A DNA stretch of 64,000 nucleotides. It comes from an uncultured Lachnotalea sp. Lineage in GTDB: Bacteria; Bacillota; Clostridia; Lachnospirales; Lachnospiraceae. The stretch's first letter is position 1; every line of letters starts with the position of its first letter. The position numbers and the translations under genes were made by a program. The stretch lies in assembly GCA_947066815.1 (NCBI GenBank), contig CAMSZT010000004.1, positions 58,646 to 122,645 on the forward strand. The letters are read 5' to 3'. The notes under the pieces are model-generated. The model saw only the letters and a program-made list of their open reading frames with translations, had not been told where the DNA came from and ran no database searches. Positions 1 through 9,880 of the stretch are shown here, in pieces.

Positions 1-634
1 TGACCCGCTTCTTCATCCGGTCCACGATCTCCTTACTGTGGGTCACCACCACCACCGTGGTGCCCGTCTGGTTGATCTCCTCCAGGAGCTTCATGATCTG
101 CCAGGCATTTCCCGGATCCATGTTCCCGGTGGGCTCGTCCGCCAGAAGGATCTCCGGGTGGTTGACCAGGGCCCTCGCGATGGCCACCCGCTGCTGCTCC
201 CCGCCGGAAAGCTGGTTCGGCATGGACTTATATTTGGAAGAAAGGCCCACCATGGCCAATACCTCCGGCACCCGTTTCCGGATCTCCCTGGTGGGCGTCA
301 CCACCACCCGCTGGGCAAAAGCCACGTTCTCATAGACATTCTTGTCCTTAAGCAGGCGGAAATCCTGAAAGACGACCCCCAGGTGGCGTCTGTACCTGGG
401 GACCATCTTCCGCTTCATCTTCGTGATGTCGATGCCGTTCACCCGGATCCTGCCGGAGGTCGCCTCGATCTCCTTCAGCAAAAGCCGGATCAGGGTCGTC
501 TTCCCCGACCCGCTGTTCCCCACGATAAAGACAAACTCTCCTTTCTCGATCTTCAAGTTCAGATCCCGCACGGCTTTCGTTTCCCGGTCGGTCGCCTTAT
601 CGTAGGTTTTACTCACGTGTTCAAATATGATCAT
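1..634 (-). CDS. ftsE: Cell-division ATP-binding protein FtsE (3' end beyond window)
   Basis: ATPase subunit of the FtsEX complex, which works at the cytoplasmic face of the division septum and switches on cell-wall hydrolases. The visible 211 codons show Walker A GNSGSGKT at residues 39-46, the Q-loop VVFQDFRLL, the signature LSGGEQQR, Walker B LLADEPTGNMD and the H-loop VVTHSKE. The opening IIFEHVSKTY is typical of FtsE. The ATG at 634 has a GAGGG box upstream and lies 15 nt past the regulator's stop, so the two are probably cotranscribed. The gene leaves the window at base 1 with only a short tail missing; ftsX is expected just outside. The family is known; the edge truncation is positional, not biological. 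Confidence 0.93.
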   Translation of the reverse strand, partial: MIIFEHVSKTYDKATDRETKAVRDLNLKIEKGEFVFIVGNSGSGKTTLIRLLLKEIEATSGRIRVNGIDITKMKRKMVPRYRRHLGVVFQDFRLLKDKNVYENVAFAQRVVVTPTREIRKRVPEVLAMVGLSSKYKSMPNQLSGGEQQRVAIARALVNHPEILLADEPTGNMDPGNAWQIMKLLEEINQTGTTVVVVTHSKEIVDRMKKRV

Positions 635-649
635 GAAAAGCCCTCAATT

Positions 650-1738
650 CTAGTTATCCAGCGTCTCGATATAATTCATATATTTCACCACCATCAGGGC
701 GATCTTGAAGGTGATGGCGTCCTCGAAGACACGAAGATCCAGGCCGGTGCTCTTCTGGAGCTTATCCAGCCGGTAGACCAGCGTATTCCTGTGGATGTAA
801 AGCTGCCTGGAAGTCTCGGAGACATTCAGGTTATTCTCAAAAAACTTGTTGATGGTGACCAGGGTCTCGTCGTCCAGATCGTCCGGGGACTTCCCGTCGA
901 ATATCTCCTTGATGAACATCCGGCATAAGGAGACGGGAAGCTGATAGATCAGGCGGCCGATCCCCAGGTTGTTGTAGGCCACGATGTTCTTATCGCTGTA
1001 GAAGATCTTTCCTACGTCCAGGGCCATCTTGGCCTCCTTGTAAGAGCGGGAGACCTCTTTCACCTCATTCACAATGGTCCCGTATGCCACGTGGACCGTG
1101 GCCATGGCCTCGGTGTTCAGCATATCCAGGATCATCTTCGCCACCTTGTCCATGTCCTCGTAGCTCTCGCCCGGCTTCAGTTCCTTCACCAGGATGATGT
1201 TCTTTTCATCCACCGCCGTGATGAAATCCTTGGACTTGGCGGAGAACATCCCCTTGACCGTCTCCAAGGCCACCGTGTCGTTCTCCGTCTGGGTCTCCAC
1301 CACGAACACCACCCGGCGCACGTTGATGTCGATGTGCAGCTTCTTGGCCCGGTTGTAGATATCCACCAGGAGCAGGTTGTCGAGCAGCAGGTTCTTGATA
1401 AAGTTATCCTTGTCAAACCGTTCTTTATAGGCCACCAAAAGATTCTGGATCTGGAACACGACCACCTTCCCGGCCATGTAGGCGTCATCCCCCGCGCCCC
1501 TGGCGAGGAGCACATACTCCAGCTGATGCTCGTCAAACACCTTGAAAAACTGATAACCCTGGATCACCTGGCTGTCCGCCGGGGACTCCACAAAGGCCAG
1601 CACAGAGAACTCATATTCCTCTGCGTCGGGGAACGTGGTGGCTAAAACCTTCCCCTCCGTGTCGCAGATACAAAGCTCAATCCGCATGATTCCCTTCAGG
1701 CCTTCGATCGTGTTCTGCAGGATCTGATTTGATATCAT
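650..1738 (-). CDS. CdaR/PucR-type helix-turn-helix transcriptional regulator
   Basis: A 362-residue regulator of the CdaR/PucR class: an N-terminal sensing region, a central GGDEF-like region and a C-terminal PucR helix-turn-helix. The HTH is clear near the C-terminus (NVSETSRQLYIHRNTLVYRL, around residues 310-330), followed by the conserved LDLRVFEDAITFKIALMV stretch. The start at 1738 is chosen because GGGGTG sits 6 nt before ATG ATA TCA; an upstream in-frame GTG at 1804 has a poorer site. It lies directly ahead of ftsE on the same strand. In Clostridia this family often neighbours ftsEX without a defined ligand. The effector here is unknown. Confidence 0.85.
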   Translation of the reverse strand: MISNQILQNTIEGLKGIMRIELCICDTEGKVLATTFPDAEEYEFSVLAFVESPADSQVIQGYQFFKVFDEHQLEYVLLARGAGDDAYMAGKVVVFQIQNLLVAYKERFDKDNFIKNLLLDNLLLVDIYNRAKKLHIDINVRRVVFVVETQTENDTVALETVKGMFSAKSKDFITAVDEKNIILVKELKPGESYEDMDKVAKMILDMLNTEAMATVHVAYGTIVNEVKEVSRSYKEAKMALDVGKIFYSDKNIVAYNNLGIGRLIYQLPVSLCRMFIKEIFDGKSPDDLDDETLVTINKFFENNLNVSETSRQLYIHRNTLVYRLDKLQKSTGLDLRVFEDAITFKIALMVVKYMNYIETLDN

Positions 1739-1883
1739 AAAATTCACCCCTATTACATGCTGTTTTCCGTCTATTAGTTCTATTTTAAACAATGAGTAAT
1801 GCACCCTTATTTTATCTTAATGCATAAAGGCCAAAAATGAAAGGGTTTTTCGATTTTTTTTTATAAAAAAGGATCGTCATACC

Positions 1884-1914
1884 AAAAAAGGAAGGGCCTG
1901 TGCCGGACCCCTCC
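1884..1914 (-). terminator. Rho-independent terminator after the degenerate ATPase gene
   Basis: Read on the minus strand, GGAGGGG pairs with CCCTTCC around a short loop and is followed by six T residues. It starts 12 nt past the ATPase stop codon at 1926 and separates that gene from the PucR-type regulator. Confidence 0.7.
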
Positions 1915-1925
1915 CTGGATTCTGT

Positions 1926-2894
1926 CTATAAGACCGCCTTTCCGGTCTCCCTGTCAAAAAAGAAAAATTCACACCCTGCCTCCGGCTTCGTCTCCTCCGA
2001 TTCCCCTCCCTCGTCGGCAGGCCGGCAGGTCGTATATCCCAAAAGCACCTTTTTCCCCAGATATCCGCCCCGCTCCAGGCGGCTGACCCATTCCGCAGGG
2101 ACGTCCACGCTGAACCCCTTCCCCATGGCCTCCACGGCCGTCTTCCCCTTCACGATCTCCACCTCGCTGCTTCCAAAGGCGGAGCCGTTCATGAACTGGG
2201 CCACGAAAAAATTACAGGGATTTTTTTTGAGTTCCGAGGGAACTCCCACCTGTTCGACCGTTCCCCTCCGCATGACCACGGTCCTCGCTCCCATGAGCGC
2301 CGCTTCCTCCGCATCGTCTGTGGCATAGACAAGGGTCGTCCGGATCTGGTCATACAGCTCCTTTAACCGCTCCCTGGCCCGTTTTCTGGCAGAGGCGTCC
2401 AGACTTCCCAGAAGATCCAGCATCAAGAATGCCTCCGGCCCGTGGACATTGGCCCTGGCCATGGCAACGTACTGCTTCTGCAGGTCGTTGAGCTCTCTGG
2501 GATAGCAGGACAGCAGGTTTTCGATCCGGAACAGCCTGGCATTTTGCTCCACCAGAGGACGGATCTTCTCCTCCGGCTCCCCCTTGAGCTTCATCAAAAA
2601 TGCGATATTGTCATAGACCGTCATGCCCGGATAAAGGGTGAAATGCTGGAAGATCATACCCACGTTCCGTTTCTCCAGACTGCCGTTCTTCACTGTCTCG
2701 CCGCCGATCTTAAGCTCTCCGCCGCTGATCGGTTCCATCCCGGCGATCATGCGGAGGACCGTCGCTTTTCCGGAGCCCTTCGGCCCGGTCAGCACCACAA
2801 ATTCACCGTCACCGATCTCCAGGCTGAAATCTCTCACCGCCGCCTTTCCATTGGGGAATGTCTTTGTCACATCCCGGAATGAAATCCCTGCCAT
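1926..2894 (-). CDS. Orphan MalK/UgpC-like ABC protein with degenerate catalytic motifs
   Basis: A 322-residue protein with the full layout of a sugar-importer ATPase: a nucleotide-binding domain (1 to about 230) and a C-terminal TOBE-like regulatory region. The catalytic residues are altered. Walker A reads GPKGSGKA (Ser/Thr replaced by Ala), the signature reads LNDLQ instead of LSGGQ, Walker B reads FLMLDLLGSLD where FLMDEPLSNLD is expected (Asp and Glu displaced), and the H-loop THD reads TDD. The Q-loop GMIFQHFTLYPGMTVYDNI is intact. The reading frame is open throughout, with a good AGGAGG site 7 nt before the ATG. No permease or binding protein is adjacent. This suggests a pseudo-ATPase kept for a regulatory or structural role, or a recently decaying gene; the open frame favours the former. 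Confidence 0.85.
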   Translation of the reverse strand: MAGISFRDVTKTFPNGKAAVRDFSLEIGDGEFVVLTGPKGSGKATVLRMIAGMEPISGGELKIGGETVKNGSLEKRNVGMIFQHFTLYPGMTVYDNIAFLMKLKGEPEEKIRPLVEQNARLFRIENLLSCYPRELNDLQKQYVAMARANVHGPEAFLMLDLLGSLDASARKRARERLKELYDQIRTTLVYATDDAEEAALMGARTVVMRRGTVEQVGVPSELKKNPCNFFVAQFMNGSAFGSSEVEIVKGKTAVEAMGKGFSVDVPAEWVSRLERGGYLGKKVLLGYTTCRPADEGGESEETKPEAGCEFFFFDRETGKAVL

Positions 2895-2912
2895 CTCTCC
2901 GCCTCCTGCCTT

Positions 2913-2933
2913 GTATGATTAGTAACATCATAC
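2913..2933. promoter_or_regulatory. Dyad operator candidate upstream of the degenerate ATPase
   Basis: GTATGAT, a 7-nt spacer and ATCATAC form a perfect inverted repeat 19 nt upstream of the ATPase start. On the minus strand its inner half overlaps TATGAT, a reasonable -10 box, so a bound protein would block transcription. The rest of the 194-nt gap (2895-3088) shows only a weak GC-poor hairpin after pepP. Confidence 0.4.
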
Positions 2934-3088
2934 CCCAAAGGCGTATAAAAAGCCATAACCGAAATCCACAAAAAGCTTTTTAAGTCTTTAGCAACTTTGT
3001 ACACCCCATCTGCGAACTGACAGGCATCGCGCCTTTTTCCGGTCTTTTCCTGTGAAGTATTACCAGAAAAAAATCGGCAAAAAACGGC

Positions 3089-4873
3089 TTAAACGGCCCT
3101 GGTCGCCTCCTGCAGCCACCGAAGCTCCTCCCCCTCAAAATAAGGCGACAAGGACTTTCGCACCTGTTCATGGTAGGTATTCAGTCTTTTTTTGTCTCTC
3201 TCATCCATCTCTGCAAGATCTACTGCGTCCAGGTCGATGGGCGCCATGGTCAGGTGTTCAAATTCCAGGAACTGCCCGTAGCTGTTCTTTTCTGCCTCCC
3301 GGCATAGGAGCAGGTTCTCGATCCGGATGCCGTACTCTCCCTCCAGATAAAAGCCCGGTTCATCGGAGGTCACCATGCCGGGAACGAGCACGGCCGTTTC
3401 CGGTCCCTCCGGCGGCAGCTTCCAGCGGAATCCGTTGGGACCCTCGTGGACATTTAAAAAATATCCGACCCCGTGGCCGGTCCCGTGCGGATAGTCAAGC
3501 CCCATGGCCCAGAGCGGTTCCCTGGCGATATAGTCCAGATTGGCCCCCCTGCACCCCTGCAGGAATTTCGAAGCCCCCAGAGCCAGCATCCCTTTGAGCA
3601 CTGCCGTAAAATGCCGTTTCTGATCTGCCGTCAGAGGACCCAGGGCGATGGTCCTGGTAATGTCCGTGGTCCCCTCCAGATACTGTCCCCCGGAATCCAC
3701 CAGGAGAAATCCCTCCGGCGCAAGAATGGCGCCCTCCCCCTCCATCCCATAATGGATCAGGGCCCCGTTGGCGCCGTAGGCGGCTATGGTGGAAAAGCTG
3801 GGGCCAAAATAATGCGCTCCCATCTCCCGGCACCGCTCCAGACAGGCCGCCGCCTGTCCCTCCGTGATGGAACGCTTCCCGATATTTTTCTTCAGCCAGA
3901 ACAGGAATCTGGTCACCGCGACTCCGTCCCTCACATGGGCTTTTTTAAAATTCTCCGCCTCCGCCGGATTCTTGACCGCCTTCATGGCGGCGGAGGGATT
4001 CGGCCTGTCCACAATGCTCCGCGCCTGCCTCAGGCCGCTCCAGGCCTGTTCGTTGACCCGCCTCCCGTCGGCCATCACCGTCTTAAAACGGCAGAGGGCG
4101 GGAAGCTCGCGGAAAAACTCGTCATAAGGACGAATCCTGACATGGTCCCTCGAAAGTTCCTCTTTCACTTCCTCCGAAAGCACCCCGTCCTGCACAAAGA
4201 GCCACGCCTCCTCCAGGGACAAGATCAGATAGCTTAAGAACACCGGGTTACAGGCGATGTCGCTTCCCCTGAGATTGGTAAGCCAGGCAATATCGTCCAG
4301 GGCCGTCACCACATGGTATTCCGCCTTCTCCCTCCGCATCTCCTCCCGGACTCTCGCAAATTTCTCCATCCGGCTCTCGCCGGCGTAGCAAAGCTCCAGA
4401 GAAAACACCGGATCTGCCCTGCGGGCGGGCCGCCTCTCCCAGACCTCCTCCGGCAGGTCGATCAGACGGATCCTCCCATCCTTTTGTTCCGCGATCTTCC
4501 GCAGGCTCTGACTGAGCTTTCGGTTCACGATGGTCCCGTCATAGGCCAGGATCCCCCGCTCCGGAAGTCTGCGGGTAGCCTCCTCCTCCAGGGAGGGAAC
4601 CCCTTCCTCTCCCATTTTATACAGGGTAATGCCGCTCCCTGCAAGCTGTCTTTCCGCCTGCAGGAAATACCGGCCGTCGGTCCAGAGCCCGGCCCAGTCC
4701 GCCGACACCGCCAGCGTTCCCGCAGAGCCGGTAAAGCCGGACAGATATTTCCTGGCCTCAAAATGCGCGCCGGGATATTCCGAGCCGTGAGGGTCTGCCG
4801 TCGGGATCACGCAGAGAGCGATCCAGTGCCTTTTCATTGCCTCCCGCAGGACTTCGATTTCTGTTCTTGCCAC
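3089..4873 (-). CDS. Xaa-Pro aminopeptidase, M24B family (PepP-like)
   Basis: A cytoplasmic dimetal peptidase that removes an N-terminal residue preceding proline. At 594 residues it is the long, three-domain form: two creatinase-like N-terminal domains and a C-terminal pita-bread domain. All five metal ligands are visible: Asp in LVDSGGQY (about 392), Asp in TTDITRT (about 402), His in HGTGHGVG (about 464), Glu in SDEPGFY (about 502) and Glu in RIENLL (about 516). The start is GTG at 4873 with AGGAGG 9 nt upstream. It follows hemL on the same strand across a hairpin repeat and may be the last gene of the hem transcript. It has no known link to haem and is probably a housekeeping rider. Confidence 0.93.
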   Translation of the reverse strand: MARTEIEVLREAMKRHWIALCVIPTADPHGSEYPGAHFEARKYLSGFTGSAGTLAVSADWAGLWTDGRYFLQAERQLAGSGITLYKMGEEGVPSLEEEATRRLPERGILAYDGTIVNRKLSQSLRKIAEQKDGRIRLIDLPEEVWERRPARRADPVFSLELCYAGESRMEKFARVREEMRREKAEYHVVTALDDIAWLTNLRGSDIACNPVFLSYLILSLEEAWLFVQDGVLSEEVKEELSRDHVRIRPYDEFFRELPALCRFKTVMADGRRVNEQAWSGLRQARSIVDRPNPSAAMKAVKNPAEAENFKKAHVRDGVAVTRFLFWLKKNIGKRSITEGQAAACLERCREMGAHYFGPSFSTIAAYGANGALIHYGMEGEGAILAPEGFLLVDSGGQYLEGTTDITRTIALGPLTADQKRHFTAVLKGMLALGASKFLQGCRGANLDYIAREPLWAMGLDYPHGTGHGVGYFLNVHEGPNGFRWKLPPEGPETAVLVPGMVTSDEPGFYLEGEYGIRIENLLLCREAEKNSYGQFLEFEHLTMAPIDLDAVDLAEMDERDKKRLNTYHEQVRKSLSPYFEGEELRWLQEATRAV

Positions 4874-4924
4874 CTCTTTTTCCTCCTGATTTCATAACAT
4901 ATTAGTAGTAATTGCGAAACTGAT

Positions 4925-6238
<1,314 letters not shown>

Positions 6239-6268
6239 GACCTTCTCCTTTTCTTTTTTCTGTTTCCC

Positions 6269-6331
6269 AGGTGATCGCGAAACTTAAAATTGCGGGAATA
6301 TTCAACAAGTTTTTAAATTTCACGATCACCT
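6269..6331. repeat. Hairpin repeat element B, between hemB and hemL
   Basis: AGGTGATCGCGAAACTT at 6269 is inverted as AAATTTCACGATCACCT ending at 6331. The loop holds ATTGCGGGAATATTC, the core of element A in the opposite orientation, and the right flank is again TGTCTC. The hairpin lies in the hemB-hemL spacer of the transcript and could act as a processing or attenuation site. Confidence 0.65.
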
Positions 6332-6374
6332 GTCTCTTGTTGTCGGACACGAATGCCCCGCGTCACGCCATCCC

Positions 6375-7361
6375 TTATCCGATCCGCCCCTCGTCCATAA
6401 ATTTCGCCAGTTCTTTTGCGTAATAGGTGAGGAGCACGCCGGCGCCGGCCCGGTACACGGCCGTGGCTGCCTCGCAGACCACCGACGCCTCGTCGATCCA
6501 GCCCTTCCCGGCCGCCGCCTTGATCATGGCGTATTCCCCGCTGACACTGTAGGCCGCCACCGGTACGTGGACCGTCTCCGACACCCGCCGGATCACGTCC
6601 AGATAGGAAAGGGCCGGCTTCACCATGACCAGATCCGCCCCCTCCTCCACGTCGAGGAGCGCCTCCTTGATCCCCTCTTTGGCGTTGTGGTAATCCATCT
6701 GGTAGCTCCTCCGGTCCCCGAAGGCCGGGGCCGAGTCCGCTGCCTCCCGGAAAGGCCCGTAAAAAGCCGACGCATATTTGACCGCATAGGACAGGATCGG
6801 AATCTCCACATGGCCGTTCTCGTCGAGGATCCGCCGGATGGCCGCTACCCTGCCGTCCATCATGTCGGAGGGTGCCACCATGTCCGCCCCCGCCTGCACA
6901 TGGGAGAGAGCCGTCTTTGCCAGAAGAGGCAGGGTCCTGTCATTGTCCACGTCGTGGCCGCAGAGGGCGCCGCAGTGGCCGTGGGACGTATACTCGCACA
7001 TGCACACGTCCGTAATGTAATAAAGCTCCGGCACCGCCTTCTTCCCCGCCTCCAGGGCCCGCTGGATGATGCCGTCCTGCGCCCAGGCGCTGCTCCCGAT
7101 CTCATCCTTGCTGTCCGGAATGCCAAAGAGCATCACCGAGGACACGCCGGCCTTCGCTGTCTCCTCCAGCGCCGCCGGCAGCATGTCCAGACTGTAGTGA
7201 TACTGTCCCGGCATGGAAGGGATCTCCCGCTTGATCCCCGTTCCCTCAACCACAAACATGGGATAGATCAGAGAATCCTTGCTCATCCTGGTCTCCCGCA
7301 CCATATTCCGAAGGGCTTTCGTCCCCCGAAGCCTCCTGGGCCGCTTGATCATCCTATCCAT
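6375..7361 (-). CDS. hemB: Porphobilinogen synthase (delta-aminolevulinate dehydratase)
   Basis: Condenses two 5-aminolevulinate molecules into porphobilinogen in the cytoplasm. The 328-residue length is normal. The two active-site lysines are in LSYAVKYASAFYG (about 195) and DLVMVKPALSYLD (about 247). The Cys cluster VCMCEYTSHGHCG near residue 125 marks the zinc-dependent form. ATG at 7361 has AGGAGG 8 nt upstream and overlaps the end of the HemC-CobA-HemD gene by 13 nt; an internal ATG at 7352 would give an ATGA overlap and cannot be excluded. It sits between the tri-domain gene and hemL, an order usual in clostridial hem operons. Confidence 0.96.
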   Translation of the reverse strand: MDRMIKRPRRLRGTKALRNMVRETRMSKDSLIYPMFVVEGTGIKREIPSMPGQYHYSLDMLPAALEETAKAGVSSVMLFGIPDSKDEIGSSAWAQDGIIQRALEAGKKAVPELYYITDVCMCEYTSHGHCGALCGHDVDNDRTLPLLAKTALSHVQAGADMVAPSDMMDGRVAAIRRILDENGHVEIPILSYAVKYASAFYGPFREAADSAPAFGDRRSYQMDYHNAKEGIKEALLDVEEGADLVMVKPALSYLDVIRRVSETVHVPVAAYSVSGEYAMIKAAAGKGWIDEASVVCEAATAVYRAGAGVLLTYYAKELAKFMDEGRIG

Positions 7362-9880
7362 TTTTCATTCCTCCTCGTCATCTCCAGCAATTTCTCCACC
7401 ATACTGTCGATCGTAGCCTCCCCGGACACCACCGTCCGGATCCCGTATTTTTCTGCTTCCCTCCTGGTCTGCTCCCCGATGCACAGTCCCCGGACTTTCC
7501 GATGATCCGGCTCCGGATAGAGGGACACGAAGCCCCGGACCGTGGAAGCGCTGGTGAAGGTCACGATGTCATCCGGCAAAAGCTCCGGCAGGACCCGATC
7601 CCCATCCGCGGCCTTTGTCCGATAAATGGGGATATCGTCAAAGGAGATCCCGGCTTCCTCAAGGAGCCTGGTCACCTCCTCCGTTCCGATGTCCGCCCTC
7701 GGAAGGAGCAGGCGCTCCCCGGCCTTCATCTCCTCTGCCAGCCGCCGTCCCAGGGCCTCCCCGGTAAAAGGCTCCGCCTGAAGGCCGGCGAAGATACCCC
7801 GTTTTTCCAGGGCCTTCCCGGTGGCCGGTCCGATGACGGCAAACCGGATCCCAAGAAGCGTCCGGATGTCCTTCCCTTCCCCCTGCAGTTTGTCAAAAAA
7901 GCAGTCCACGCCCTCCGCACTGGTAAACGCAATCCATCCATATTGCGAAATATGAGCGAGCGCCTCGTCAAACGCCGGGGCATCCGTGACCGGCTCCGTC
8001 TCGATGGCCGGGAGCAGGATCACCTCCGCCCCCAATTCCTCAAGCCGCTCCGCCATCCTCCGGCTCCGCTTCTTGGGACGGGTCACAATCACCCGCCTTC
8101 CCCCGAGGGGCCGCAGTCCCGCCCAGCCGAAGGTCTCCGAAAGGCCGCAGACCTTTCCCACCACGATGAGGGCCGGGGAAAGGATCCCTCCCCGTTTTAC
8201 CTCCTCCTCGAGCGTTTCCACCGTGGATACCACCTGTCTCTGAGCCGCCGAGGTCCCTCTGGAAATGACCGCCGCCGGCGTCTCCCCCGGCATCCCCGCC
8301 GCCATAAGCCCCCGGCAGATCCCTCCAAGCTCCGAGAGTCCCATGTAAAAGACCAGCGTGCCGTCCAGCTTCGCCAGCGTCTCAAAATCCGGCGCTTCCC
8401 CGCTTCCCCGCTTCTTGTGGGCGGTGATCAGATGGACCGAGGAACAATAGTCCCGGTGGGTGACGGGAATCCCCGCATACGCACACACCGCCGACGCCGC
8501 AGTCACCCCCGGCACCACCTCAAAGGGAATGCCTTTTTCGGCCAGAAGCTCCAGCTCCTCGCCGCCCCGGCCGAAGACAAAGGGATCACCGCCCTTTAAC
8601 CGCACCACCCGCTTTCCTTCCTCCGCCTTTTCAAGGAGGATCCGGTTGATCTCCTCCTGGGGCACCGGATGATCCCCGGAGCGCTTTCCCACATCGATCT
8701 TCTCCGCCTTCTCCGGCATCATCTGCAGGATTCCCGGCCCCACCAGCCGGTCATAGACCACCACCTGAGCCTCAGAGAGGACCTTCGCCCCCTTGAGGGT
8801 AAAAAGCCCGGCGTCAGAAGGGCCGGCGCCCACCAGCCAGACCTTGCCGGAACACCCGGCTTCCGGCCCGTCACCGCCGGACCTTCCGCCTGCCTCCGGC
8901 CTTCCGCTTCCCGCCTCTTCCTGCCGCCGGTTTCTGCCGGAAATCTCCAGTTCCCTCACCAGCTTCTTCGCCAGATCGATTCCCAGGCGCTCTCCCTCCT
9001 CCGCGGGACCCGTAAGCTCCCCGGTCAGATAAGTTCCTGTTTCTTCCTTATAATAAAGCCCACGAAGGCGGATGGTCCCGTCCGCCTGGGTTCTGGCATA
9101 GGCCGCAATGGGCGAGGAACAGCCCCCGTCCAGATACCGGACAAAGCTCCGCTCCGCCCCGGCCTCCTGCCATGCCTTCCTGTCGTCGACACAGTCCAGC
9201 CAGGAATGATCCTCCCCTGCCCGGCCCTGCACCGCCAGGATCCCCTGCCCCGCCGCCGGGATCACTTTCTCCGTGTCCAGATATTCGTCGATCCGCTCCG
9301 AAAGTCCCAGACGGATAAGCCCCGCCGCCGCCAGCACAATGGCGTCGTACCGGCCCTCGTCCAGCTTCTGGAGCCTGGTCAGCACATTCCCCCGGAGCAG
9401 GGAAAACTCTGCCTCCGGAAACATGGCCGCGAGCTGGAGCCGCCGCCTCTCGCTGGAGGTCCCGATCACAAAGGGCCGGCCGCTCTCCGGCCTCCACCGC
9501 TCCCGTCCCCTGGGATAGACCAGCACGTCCCGGATCTCCCCACGCTCCGACAAAGCGACGATGGGCATCCCCTCCGGCTGATCCATGGGCATGTCCTTCA
9601 AGCTGTGGACAGAGCAGTCGATCCGTCCCTCCTTAAGCGCCAGATCCAGCTCCTTGACAAAAAGCCCTTTTCCGCCCACCTTGTCCAGGCTCCGGTCCAA
9701 GATCCTATCCCCGGTGGTCTTCATGGTCACCAGTTCAAAGGCCAGCTCCGGATGACACTCTTCCAGCCGGCGAAGAAGGATCCTCGTCTGCTCCACAGCC
9801 AGCCGGCTCTCCCGGCTTCCCACCCGGATCACCCGCCTTTTATCTTCCGTTTTCACATCTCCCAGTTCCTTATCTTCCAT
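7349..9880 (-). CDS. hemC/cobA/hemD: HemC-CobA-HemD tri-functional fusion (uroporphyrinogen III and precorrin-2 synthesis)
   Basis: One 843-residue polypeptide that carries three successive activities. Residues about 15-335 are hydroxymethylbilane synthase, with VGSRESRLAVEQT and the dipyrromethane-cofactor Cys in DGGCSSPIAAY (about 252). Residues about 342-580 are uroporphyrinogen-III C-methyltransferase, with VWLVGAGPSDAGLFTLKG and RLKGGDPFVFGRGGEE. Residues about 590-835 are uroporphyrinogen-III synthase, with GGRRVIVTRPKK and WIAFTSAEGV. A Gly/Arg/Glu-rich linker joins HemC to CobA. The start at 9880 is preferred (GGGGAGGAG just upstream, 11-nt overlap with the preceding gene); longer in-frame starts add no conserved sequence. 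CobA-HemD fusions are common in Firmicutes, and the three-part version commits the pathway to siroheme and cobalamin precursors. Confidence 0.94.
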   Translation of the reverse strand: MEDKELGDVKTEDKRRVIRVGSRESRLAVEQTRILLRRLEECHPELAFELVTMKTTGDRILDRSLDKVGGKGLFVKELDLALKEGRIDCSVHSLKDMPMDQPEGMPIVALSERGEIRDVLVYPRGRERWRPESGRPFVIGTSSERRRLQLAAMFPEAEFSLLRGNVLTRLQKLDEGRYDAIVLAAAGLIRLGLSERIDEYLDTEKVIPAAGQGILAVQGRAGEDHSWLDCVDDRKAWQEAGAERSFVRYLDGGCSSPIAAYARTQADGTIRLRGLYYKEETGTYLTGELTGPAEEGERLGIDLAKKLVRELEISGRNRRQEEAGSGRPEAGGRSGGDGPEAGCSGKVWLVGAGPSDAGLFTLKGAKVLSEAQVVVYDRLVGPGILQMMPEKAEKIDVGKRSGDHPVPQEEINRILLEKAEEGKRVVRLKGGDPFVFGRGGEELELLAEKGIPFEVVPGVTAASAVCAYAGIPVTHRDYCSSVHLITAHKKRGSGEAPDFETLAKLDGTLVFYMGLSELGGICRGLMAAGMPGETPAAVISRGTSAAQRQVVSTVETLEEEVKRGGILSPALIVVGKVCGLSETFGWAGLRPLGGRRVIVTRPKKRSRRMAERLEELGAEVILLPAIETEPVTDAPAFDEALAHISQYGWIAFTSAEGVDCFFDKLQGEGKDIRTLLGIRFAVIGPATGKALEKRGIFAGLQAEPFTGEALGRRLAEEMKAGERLLLPRADIGTEEVTRLLEEAGISFDDIPIYRTKAADGDRVLPELLPDDIVTFTSASTVRGFVSLYPEPDHRKVRGLCIGEQTRREAEKYGIRTVVSGEATIDSMVEKLLEMTRRNEKWIG

